A stretch of DNA of 5,551 nucleotides from Actinomycetota bacterium (GTDB taxonomy: Bacteria > Actinomycetota > Actinomycetes > Nanopelagicales > Nanopelagicaceae): contig WLHY01000063.1 of NCBI GenBank assembly GCA_009702465.1, positions 1 to 5,551 of the forward strand. Reading direction: 5' to 3'. How positions within the stretch are numbered: position 1 is the first letter of the stretch; each line of letters opens with the position of its first letter. Made by a program: the position numbers and the translations under genes. The notes under the pieces were generated by a model. It was not told the DNA's origin. It was given only the letters and a program-made list of their open reading frames with translations, and made no database searches. Of this stretch, positions 1 to 5,407 are shown in pieces.

Positions 1-1234
1 CTGAAATCAAAAAGGGATAGCTCAAAGTTGATTGAATTGCGTGGCTAAGTTCTACCGCCTCCTGCTCTGCGATATTTGCGATGATGCCAAACTCATCTCC
101 ACCCAACCTAGCAATCAGAGCGTTGGGTGGCAGTACTCTGGAGAATCTTGTTGCTACCTGCCGCAGTAATTGATCACCTGCATCATGGCCTAATGAGTCA
201 TTGACTGATTTAAAGCCATCTAAATCAAGCAGAAATATAAAACCTGTCTTTGTATCATTTAGAAAGGTAAGAAAGTTACGTCGATTTGATAAACCAGTTA
301 ACTCATCAGTGCGGGCCAGTGCTCTCTCAGTTCCGGCAGAGTTTGCCTCCTGCAACGCAAAACTCATTCTGATAAAGGCCAGCGCAATTGTGATGAAGCC
401 AGGAATTAAAACAAATGCCGGAAAATAGCCTGGATTAAAGGCAGCGACTCCAAGCAGTGAGCCACTTGCAATTAATGCAATAGTTGCAGAGTATGAAGAG
501 ATTTTCTCCGAAAATTTTTCCTCGCCCCCAGAGTATGACAAAGATAAAGAGATAAGCAATAAGCCTAAGATCCAACCATCATCGGTTATTGATCCAAATC
601 GATATCTAGCATTTATTGATAGCCAGATGAAAAGTAAATCAGATAATGAGAAAGCTAATAATCCAGCGCACAATAAAAGCGATCGCTTACTAATTGGATT
701 TAAAAGAAGGTAGACCAAGGAGATCGCCAAAATTACGATATCGCCAACTGGATAGAGAATTGATAGAAAAACATTAAAGGCTGATCCAGTAAAGGTTAGC
801 CTCGCAGGCTTTAACAAAAAGGCGGTTAATACGCTGGTGAAACCGACAGCCACGATAACGGTGTCTAATAACTCTAGCGCGCCAATCTTTACTCGCTGCG
901 TGAAAGCCCTAATTACACCGAAGAGGATTAAGGGATAAAAGAGGGCGTAACAAAGCTCTGAAATTACAGAAGGAAATGAAGTTTCAAAAAATGAGTTTGA
1001 GGTAGAAAGAATTGAGCCAAAGCTCCAGATTAATTGCGCATAGCCAATTGCAAAAGCTGCTTTACGATCGGTAAGAATTGGCGCCCGTAATGCAATTACC
1101 GCAGCTAGTAAACCAATTAAATTAAAGAGGATTAGATCGATCAAAATACTTGGTTGGTCAAAAGAGAGACGGAGTGCAAAATGCAAAACCAGCAGAACCA
1201 TGGCTGCCGGTTTGAGAAAAAGATAGGTGTGCAC
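1..1234 (-). CDS. Membrane diguanylate cyclase (GGDEF domain), 3' end beyond window
   Basis: This gene likely makes the second messenger cyclic di-GMP from two GTP at the inner face of the membrane. I translated 411 codons from a GTG at 1234; the frame stays open to the left edge, so the C-terminus is missing. Residues 12-292 are mostly hydrophobic and hold about nine or ten membrane segments. The GGDEF domain then begins, with the motif DELTGLSNRR at 310-319, the metal-binding Asp337 in LLDLDGFK, Asn345, Asp354 in GHDAGD, and an intact GGDEF signature at 378-382. The active-site residues seen are therefore all present. The inhibitory I-site RxxD expected just before GGDEF reads LPPN (368-371), so product inhibition is probably absent. 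An in-frame stop lies at 1244-1246. TTG 1240 or ATG 1201 are alternative starts. No Shine-Dalgarno precedes GTG. An EAL domain could follow outside the window. Confidence 0.9.
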   Translation of the reverse strand, partial: MHTYLFLKPAAMVLLVLHFALRLSFDQPSILIDLILFNLIGLLAAVIALRAPILTDRKAAFAIGYAQLIWSFGSILSTSNSFFETSFPSVISELCYALFYPLILFGVIRAFTQRVKIGALELLDTVIVAVGFTSVLTAFLLKPARLTFTGSAFNVFLSILYPVGDIVILAISLVYLLLNPISKRSLLLCAGLLAFSLSDLLFIWLSINARYRFGSITDDGWILGLLLISLSLSYSGGEEKFSEKISSYSATIALIASGSLLGVAAFNPGYFPAFVLIPGFITIALAFIRMSFALQEANSAGTERALARTDELTGLSNRRNFLTFLNDTKTGFIFLLDLDGFKSVNDSLGHDAGDQLLRQVATRFSRVLPPNALIARLGGDEFGIIANIAEQEAVELSHAIQSTLSYPFLIS

Positions 1235-1240
1235 ATTCAA

Positions 1241-1246
1241 ATGTTA
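1241..1246 (-). promoter_or_regulatory. Possible -10 element for a leaderless GGDEF gene
   Basis: On the minus strand TAACAT lies six bases before the GTG start. That spacing would put the transcription start at or next to the start codon, and no Shine-Dalgarno is present. I find no good -35 hexamer at 16-19 bases, so this is a weak call resting on one hexamer and its spacing. Confidence 0.25.
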
Positions 1247-1290
1247 AGAGATTATTTTTGTAAAGAGTAGGGTTTTTTGGAAAGAATTAA

Positions 1291-1334
1291 TGCCAGCACC
1301 TGTTTTTGGTCGCCTATATGTGGTCTGCCAGCAC
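1291..1334. repeat. Pair of 9-bp direct repeats in the intergenic region
   Basis: TGCCAGCAC occurs at 1291-1299 and again at 1326-1334, 35 bp apart start to start. This lies in the 199-bp gap between the GGDEF gene and the secreted-protein gene. On the minus strand the copies read GTGCTGGCA and lie upstream of the GGDEF start. They could be a regulator's paired sites, but two 9-mers may also be chance. I see no small gene or structured RNA in the rest of this gap. Confidence 0.35.
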
Positions 1335-1370
1335 TTACTTCCACCAAGGGTTGACAGAGCTCGATAAATT

Positions 1371-1410
1371 AAAAAAACTGTCGTAACCGCATTGGATGCG
1401 ATTACGACAG
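1371..1410 (-). terminator. Intrinsic terminator of the secreted-protein gene
   Basis: On the minus strand a long hairpin is followed by seven T residues (1371-1377). The outer arms CTGTCGTAA and TTACGACAG (1378-1386 and 1402-1410) are perfect 9-bp complements. After a single mismatch the inner arms CGCAT/ATGCG continue the stem for 5 bp around a three-base loop. It starts 23 bp after the stop codon of the gene at 1434-2195 and should insulate that gene from the GGDEF gene downstream. Confidence 0.9.
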
Positions 1411-1433
1411 CTTAAAGTCGAGAAGGCTAGAGA

Positions 1434-2195
1434 TTAATACTTTGGATTACATTTATCCTTGATTAGACCTCTAGTAATTGAAACCAATGCAACCGCACTC
1501 TTTAGCTCGGTTAATAGTGGATCCAATGAATCGACAACACTTTGGATTGGCGCTTGATTTGCTTCAAGGGCGGCTCGCTTAGTTGTTAACTCAGCTGCCA
1601 AGTTATTCAATTTCAACTTAGTAGCAGGCACCGTTGATCTAACTGATGCCGCTGTCAGCGCTGAAATCTGCCTGGTTGCAGTTGCTAATACAACTGTTGG
1701 AGATGGCATCTGGCCAATTTTTGCACTTGCACTTGTTGGATTGCTAACGACCCAAAATTTGGTCCTGCCAATGTTGCTAGCGGTAGGTGCTTTGTTTGTG
1801 CTCGCCTTTGTAGCTGAATAGTAAGTTGATCCATAGTGAACGATGTTTCCACGGGCATAGGTAATTAAGGCGTTCCACTTAATCAAATCTTTTAGCGCTG
1901 TGCCAACTGGCTCGATTTGTTGAAAGCGATTTGTTTCAGATGCTCGAAGAAGTGTTTGTGCCTCACGGATTCCAGCTTGGTAATCTGTATTTAACTCGAT
2001 ACAGCCATCCCATACCCAAGTTAACTTCGTTGTGTTAAAAAACGGATTTTTTGCACAAATGTAATTGCTATTTCCAATTTTCGCTGTTGCACCAGCTGTT
2101 GGGCATGCAGCACCTGAGGTTGCAGCGGTTGCTGGAGTTGCGAAACCTAAGATTAAAAAGCTTGCCATGATGGCCGCTGATATTTTTCTTTTCAT
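1434..2195 (-). CDS. Secreted protein with cysteine-bracketed N-terminal module and CBM5/12-like segment
   Basis: This is a 253-residue exported protein of unknown function. It starts with a Sec signal peptide: MKRK, a hydrophobic core at about 7-19, and probable cleavage after Ala24 (PATA). The mature N-terminus carries CPTAGATAKIG...YIC...LTWVWDGC with Cys31, Cys47 and Cys65, a style I recall from small secreted actinobacterial proteins. Residues 107-148 follow the chitin-binding CBM5/12 pattern: Trp107, TYxxGxxVxYxxxxYxA at 112-128, Pro137 and Trp148. Residues 155-245 are Ala/Leu/Thr-rich and probably helical, perhaps a coiled coil. The protein ends near Cys249 with no membrane anchor or LPXTG, so it is likely released or held by its binding domain. 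The start is fixed by AAAGGAG six bases before ATG. It has its own terminator and is probably transcribed alone. No catalytic domain is visible. Confidence 0.85.
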   Translation of the reverse strand: MKRKISAAIMASFLILGFATPATAATSGAACPTAGATAKIGNSNYICAKNPFFNTTKLTWVWDGCIELNTDYQAGIREAQTLLRASETNRFQQIEPVGTALKDLIKWNALITYARGNIVHYGSTYYSATKASTNKAPTASNIGRTKFWVVSNPTSASAKIGQMPSPTVVLATATRQISALTAASVRSTVPATKLKLNNLAAELTTKRAALEANQAPIQSVVDSLDPLLTELKSAVALVSITRGLIKDKCNPKY

Positions 2196-2201
2196 GAGTT
2201 G

Positions 2202-2208
2202 CTCCTTT
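2202..2208 (-). promoter_or_regulatory. Strong Shine-Dalgarno of the secreted-protein gene
   Basis: AAAGGAG lies six bases before ATG 2195 on the minus strand. It is the only near-ideal ribosome binding site in the window; the neighbouring starts have weak, distant or no such sites. It fixes the start and suggests efficient translation. Confidence 0.85.
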
Positions 2209-2255
2209 AATTAACTATCTTTGGTATGGCTAGAGTCTACTTTACGAAGCTGCCT

Positions 2256-2281
2256 GTGATCGAGGATATCTTGTAGATCAC
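2256..2281. promoter_or_regulatory. Inverted repeat, possible operator upstream of the secreted-protein gene
   Basis: GTGATC at 2256-2261 and GATCAC at 2276-2281 form a perfect 6-bp inverted repeat with a 14-base spacer. It lies in the 114-bp gap between the SDR gene and the secreted-protein gene. No T-run follows on either strand, so it is not an intrinsic terminator. A candidate -10 (TAGACT on the minus strand, 2234-2239) would place the repeat at about -41 of the secreted gene, where activators commonly bind. The -10 lacks a good -35. The role is inference. Confidence 0.35.
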
Positions 2282-2309
2282 CCGTGAATTTAATGTGAAG
2301 TTATGGTGC

Positions 2310-3077
2310 TTATCGTTGCTTTTTGCGGACATTCATACCGATTCGACGAACCATTGGGCGTGGTCCAAATCGTGAAATACTGCTTAATATTAAGTACTGC
2401 CAGCCCGGAATTGATATCACCTTTCCAGCATTTACATCCCGCCAAGATTTTTCTACAACCTGCTCAGCTGATAACCACATGAAATTAGGTAGACCCTTCA
2501 TCTTCATGCCACCTCGTTGGTGAAACTCAGTTCTTGTAAACCCAGGACATAAGGCTGAAATCTTTACCTTTGTTGAACGAAGTTCAGTGTGCAGGGATTC
2601 AGTTAATACTGTTAAATATGATTTTGCTGCGCTGTAACTGCCGCCAGCGATCCAACTAGCAACACTGCTGACATTTACAATAACTCCAGAGTTACGTTCC
2701 AGCATTACTGGCAAGACCGCATGAGTTAATCGCATTGGAGCCGTAACTAAAACATCTAACAGGGCTTGTTCTGCCTTGATTTCACTATCTAAGAAACTTT
2801 TGTTAATACCAAATCCAGCATTATTTACCAAGACATCGACTGGTTTTTTGCTATCGCTAAGGCGCTTTCTAACCTTTTCTAATTGAAGTGGTTTGGTTAA
2901 ATCTGCAGGCAATAATTCAACTTTCACACCAAACTCTTTACTTAAAACTTTGGCGGTAGCTGATAATCGTTGTTTATCGCGTGCTACCAGGATTAGATCA
3001 AAACCTTCTCGTGCCAGCAATCTTGCATACTGTGCACCAATTCCAGCGGTAGCACCAGTTATTAATGCAATTGCCAT
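2310..3077 (-). CDS. Short-chain dehydrogenase/reductase (SDR), classical type
   Basis: This is a cytoplasmic NAD(P)-dependent oxidoreductase of 255 residues, the usual classical SDR length; its substrate cannot be read from sequence. The cofactor fold shows TGATAGIG at 7-14, Arg33 after the second strand (favouring NADP), Asp59 in ADL, and NNAG at 85-88. The catalytic residues are Ser138, Tyr148 and Lys152 (YSAAK), with the conserved PG at 178-179. The fourth catalytic position, usually Asn in a DVNVxAP-type helix, reads Leu110 in DVLVTAP. The C-terminal tail is basic. The closest style is the DltE/YqjQ/DHRS7-like group, as recalled. Its ATG shares one base with the stop of the upstream dehydrogenase gene (TAATG), pointing to translational coupling and a joint transcript. 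I see no clear terminator in the 114 bp after it. Confidence 0.93.
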   Translation of the reverse strand: MAIALITGATAGIGAQYARLLAREGFDLILVARDKQRLSATAKVLSKEFGVKVELLPADLTKPLQLEKVRKRLSDSKKPVDVLVNNAGFGINKSFLDSEIKAEQALLDVLVTAPMRLTHAVLPVMLERNSGVIVNVSSVASWIAGGSYSAAKSYLTVLTESLHTELRSTKVKISALCPGFTRTEFHQRGGMKMKGLPNFMWLSAEQVVEKSWRDVNAGKVISIPGWQYLILSSISRFGPRPMVRRIGMNVRKKQR

Positions 3078-4303
3078 TACTTGATAATTCCCGCCGTATC
3101 TTCATCGCGGATACTCCAGGTAGTTCCATACTGTTCTAGTAACTCTAAAAATGGTTTTGCATCAAACCACTCTGGACCATTAACACCTAATGGCTGCCAG
3201 ATTCCTTTATGAATTAACTCCATTGCAATCACTGGGTTAATCGCAGTCTGCCAAACAACCGCTTGATCACCATACTCCTTCATTGACCATGCGTTATCAA
3301 TAACGTTGTAGATGTAAACCGCCTTTGGATTTCCCTCTTTATCTAAACCTTTAATTAAAGCGCCCGCACATGTCTTACCTTTCATGCGACCACCAAGTGT
3401 GGCTGGATCGGGAAGCGAGGCAGCAAGTAGATCACGTGGTGAAACGCTTACGCCTTGCACATCAACAGTCTCTTTACGGTCCATACCTAACATATTGATT
3501 GTCTTTAAAATACTGATGAACTCTGCACCAAGGCCATACTTAAAGTTAACTTTTTTAGCATCAATCTTCTGTGGAATTAATGCAACCTCTTCGTGCTCTA
3601 CATTCACACACTCAACCGGGCCAATTCCTTCAGGGAAATCAAAAATCTCAAGCTCGCTAAATGGTGTCGTTGTATACCAACCGCGGCCATCCTCCCAAAC
3701 CAATGGTGGATTTAAGCACTCTTCAATTGTTGTCCAGATTGAAAATGATGGTGCAAACTCAAAGCCTTCTACTCGCAGGTTTGAACCATCTAAAATTGTG
3801 CAGGAATCAATTCGACTAAACATGTAATCACTTGCGTACTTAGCAAATAAATCACTCATACCAGGCTCTACACCCATGCCAATCAGCGCATAGATCTTTC
3901 GCTCATCCCAGTTGTAGTCGCGGGCAAACTGCTCATCGCCTAGCTTTACACCAGTTTCGGTATATGGATAATGAGGATGCTTACGCGATAGTGACATCGC
4001 CATATCAATGTAATTAGTATTTTCAATCTCGCAAGCTAAAAAGATCGGCATCACAAATCTTGGGTCAACCGCATTAATCACAACATCTGGCTTAACTCTT
4101 CGGATTAAATCGCGAACATCCTCTAGCTCAGCAGCGTTCACCATCGCAGCAGAAAAGCGAGGATCCTTTACACGAGCTACTGCATCTTCCGCACGAGACA
4201 GAGTGCGATCGGCAATAACCATTGATTCTATAAATGTACGACGGGCTGCGATATTTACAATCGCTCTTCCAACACCACCGGCACCTATTACGAGGGCCTT
4301 CAT
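3077..4303 (-). CDS. Saccharopine dehydrogenase family protein, carboxynorspermidine-dehydrogenase-like
   Basis: This is a 408-residue cytoplasmic dehydrogenase. The N-terminal Rossmann fold has GAGGVG at 7-12, ADRT at 31-34 after the second strand, and VINAVDPRF at 75-83. Next comes GMGVEPGMSDLFAKYA (142-157), matching the family's GxGxDPG segment with Glu in place of Asp. The C-terminal part, with LLAASLPDP (292-300), KGKTCAGALIKG (308-319), VYIYN (329-333) and INPVIAMELIHKGIW (355-369), resembles my memory of Vibrio carboxynorspermidine dehydrogenase. That enzyme reductively joins aspartate semialdehyde to a diamine on the way to norspermidine or spermidine. No decarboxylase partner (NspC) lies in the window, so saccharopine- or opine-type chemistry stays possible. 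The length fits the family. GGAG sits 11 bases before ATG, a long spacing. The gene leads a two-gene unit with the overlapping SDR gene and has a candidate promoter just upstream. Confidence 0.88.
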   Translation of the reverse strand: MKALVIGAGGVGRAIVNIAARRTFIESMVIADRTLSRAEDAVARVKDPRFSAAMVNAAELEDVRDLIRRVKPDVVINAVDPRFVMPIFLACEIENTNYIDMAMSLSRKHPHYPYTETGVKLGDEQFARDYNWDERKIYALIGMGVEPGMSDLFAKYASDYMFSRIDSCTILDGSNLRVEGFEFAPSFSIWTTIEECLNPPLVWEDGRGWYTTTPFSELEIFDFPEGIGPVECVNVEHEEVALIPQKIDAKKVNFKYGLGAEFISILKTINMLGMDRKETVDVQGVSVSPRDLLAASLPDPATLGGRMKGKTCAGALIKGLDKEGNPKAVYIYNVIDNAWSMKEYGDQAVVWQTAINPVIAMELIHKGIWQPLGVNGPEWFDAKPFLELLEQYGTTWSIRDEDTAGIIK

Positions 4304-4333
4304 ATTTTAAATCACTCCAAACAATTTTTTATA

Positions 4334-4362
4334 AGTCTACTAGGGTCGGAAATTAAAGCCAA
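4334..4362 (-). promoter_or_regulatory. Candidate promoter of the dehydrogenase-SDR operon
   Basis: On the minus strand TTGGCT (4357-4362) and TAGACT (4334-4339) are separated by exactly 17 bases. Each hexamer matches the sigma-70 consensus at four of six positions. The start would fall near 4327, giving a leader of about 24 bases. It diverges from the tRNA gene. Confidence 0.4.
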
Positions 4363-4386
4363 ATTTACGCACGAAATATAAGATGG

Positions 4387-4417
4387 TTAACAGTTTTAAT
4401 CACTTCTTACTTATTAT
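4387..4417 (+). promoter_or_regulatory. Candidate promoter of tRNA-Arg
   Basis: TTAACA (4387-4392) is followed after 19 bases by TATTAT (4412-4417), each one or two bases from consensus. The predicted start near 4424 would give a short leader of about 22 bases before the tRNA at 4446. The spacer is longer than the ideal 17, and the region is AT-rich, so chance matches are easy. Confidence 0.35.
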
Positions 4418-4445
4418 TAAACCAATAAATTTAAAAGCGTTTTTT

Positions 4446-4521
4446 GTCCCCGTAGCTCAGTGGATAGAGCAACCGCCTCCTAAGCGGTAGGTCGCAGGTT
4501 CAACTCCCGCCGGGGACACCA
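4446..4521 (+). tRNA. tRNA-Arg, anticodon CCU
   Basis: This is a complete 76-base cloverleaf that reads the arginine codon AGG. The acceptor stem GTCCCCG pairs with CGGGGAC (4511-4517), followed by discriminator A and an encoded CCA (4519-4521). The D arm is TAGCTCAGTGGATAGAGC-like. The anticodon stem ACCGC/GCGGT (4472-4476, 4484-4488) encloses the loop CTCCTAA with anticodon CCT at 4479-4481. The T stem GCAGG/CCCGC (4494-4498, 4506-4510) contains one A-C mismatch (4496 with 4508); the T loop is TTCAACT. It stands alone between genes on the other strand, convergent with purU 28 bp away. No GC-rich terminator hairpin follows, only a run of six T at 4535-4540. No integrase or duplicated 3' end suggests an attachment site. 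Confidence 0.97.
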
Positions 4522-4549
4522 AATTAGAAGATTGTTTTTTAAGGTTGTT

Positions 4550-5371
4550 TTATTGAAAAACAATTGTTCGATTAGCAACTTGAAAAATTCTATCCTCAGC
4601 AAAAAGTTTTACCGCTTTTGAAAGCACTCGTCTTTCAATATCTCGACCAATAGCGATTAACTCATCGGGTGCTGCAGCGTGGGTAACATGCGAGACATCC
4701 TGCTCAATGATTGGTCCTTCATCTAGATCAGCGGTTACAAAGTGGGCAGTAGCGCCAATTATTTTTACGCCCCGCTCGAAAGCCTGGTGATAGGGCTTTG
4801 CGCCTTTAAAGCCTGGCAAAAAGGAGTGGTGAATGTTAATTATCTTTCCGCTCATCTCGCTGCATAGCGCGGGAGAGAGGATCTGCATAAAGCGAGCAAG
4901 AATTAAAAATTCGATGTTAGAGCTTTCTATAACCTCAGCTATTTTCTTTTCATCTTTATTATCAATCTTCTGGAATTTAATGCCATGCGCCTGAACCAAA
5001 TCTGCTAAATCATCATGATTTGATAGCACCATCGAAATCTCAATAGGTAACTCACCGATCTCCTTTAAATAAAGTAGATCACGTAAGCAGTGGCTCTCTT
5101 TTGAGACCAAGATCAAGGCTCGTTTAAATTTTGAACTCTCTCGTAGATTAATTGATGGCTTGAATTTCTCGCCAAATTTATCAATTATCTTTCGAGAGCT
5201 ATCGATATCTAATGAAGTTTCAAACTTTGTTCGCATTACAAAATCATTGGTTATTGGATCGGTAAATTGTTGATTCTCAATGATGTTTCCAGAGCACTCT
5301 AAAATTGCAGATGTGATCGCATTTACAATTCCTGGCTGATCTTGGCATTGCAGGGTAAGAATTAACTCCAT
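4550..5371 (-). CDS. purU: Formyltetrahydrofolate deformylase
   Basis: PurU hydrolyses 10-formyltetrahydrofolate to tetrahydrofolate and formate in the cytoplasm, balancing the one-carbon pool and, in E. coli, supplying formate for PurT. The protein has 273 residues (E. coli PurU about 280). An N-terminal ACT domain (about 3-80) opens with LTLQCQDQPGIVNAIT; this domain is the amino-acid-sensing part in the family (methionine and glycine in E. coli). The hallmark linker VSKESHCLRDLL (89-100) leads into the formyltransferase fold, with NIHHSFLPGFKGAKPYHQA at 179-197 and LDEGPIIEQD at 216-225. The catalytic triad shared with PurN is intact: Asn179, His181, Asp217. There is no Shine-Dalgarno before ATG; TAGAAT lies five bases upstream, suggesting a leaderless message. 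It starts 18 bp after the MMPL stop on the same strand, so read-through is possible. It converges on tRNA-Arg. Confidence 0.96.
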   Translation of the reverse strand: MELILTLQCQDQPGIVNAITSAILECSGNIIENQQFTDPITNDFVMRTKFETSLDIDSSRKIIDKFGEKFKPSINLRESSKFKRALILVSKESHCLRDLLYLKEIGELPIEISMVLSNHDDLADLVQAHGIKFQKIDNKDEKKIAEVIESSNIEFLILARFMQILSPALCSEMSGKIINIHHSFLPGFKGAKPYHQAFERGVKIIGATAHFVTADLDEGPIIEQDVSHVTHAAAPDELIAIGRDIERRVLSKAVKLFAEDRIFQVANRTIVFQ

Positions 5372-5376
5372 GGTTA

Positions 5377-5407
5377 ATTCTACGAAGGATTAGTGTGAAA
5401 CTGTAAA
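5377..5407 (-). promoter_or_regulatory. Candidate promoter for leaderless purU transcript
   Basis: On the minus strand TTTACA (5402-5407) and TAGAAT (5377-5382, five of six matches) are 19 bases apart. TAGAAT ends five bases before the purU ATG, so transcription would begin at about the start codon, matching the lack of a Shine-Dalgarno. The -35 lies inside the end of the MMPL gene. The spacer is longer than ideal. Confidence 0.4.

Noticed and set aside
201..428. Open frame of 75 codons on the plus strand
   Set aside because: It is antisense to the GGDEF-protein coding region, which shows clear family motifs in the other strand.
1351..1380. TTGACA at 1351-1356 on the plus strand as a -35 element
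   Set aside because: No -10-like hexamer occurs at 16-19 bases and no plus-strand gene follows; the hairpin just after it serves the minus strand.
2323..3084. Plus-strand frames at 2323-2523 and 2893-3084
   Set aside because: Both are shadows of the SDR gene on the minus strand.
3384..3827. Open frame of 147 codons on the plus strand
   Set aside because: It lies wholly antisense to the well-supported saccharopine-dehydrogenase-family gene, and its composition is Ser/Pro-rich with no recognisable domain.
4446..4550. tRNA 3' end as an integration site for a mobile element
   Set aside because: There is no integrase gene, no repeated tRNA 3' segment and no foreign-looking genes; purU follows directly.
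4531..4563. AT-rich inverted repeat TTGTTTT/AAAACAA between tRNA-Arg and purU as a terminator
   Set aside because: The stem has a single G-C pair and no T-run follows it on either strand, so it is not a convincing intrinsic terminator.
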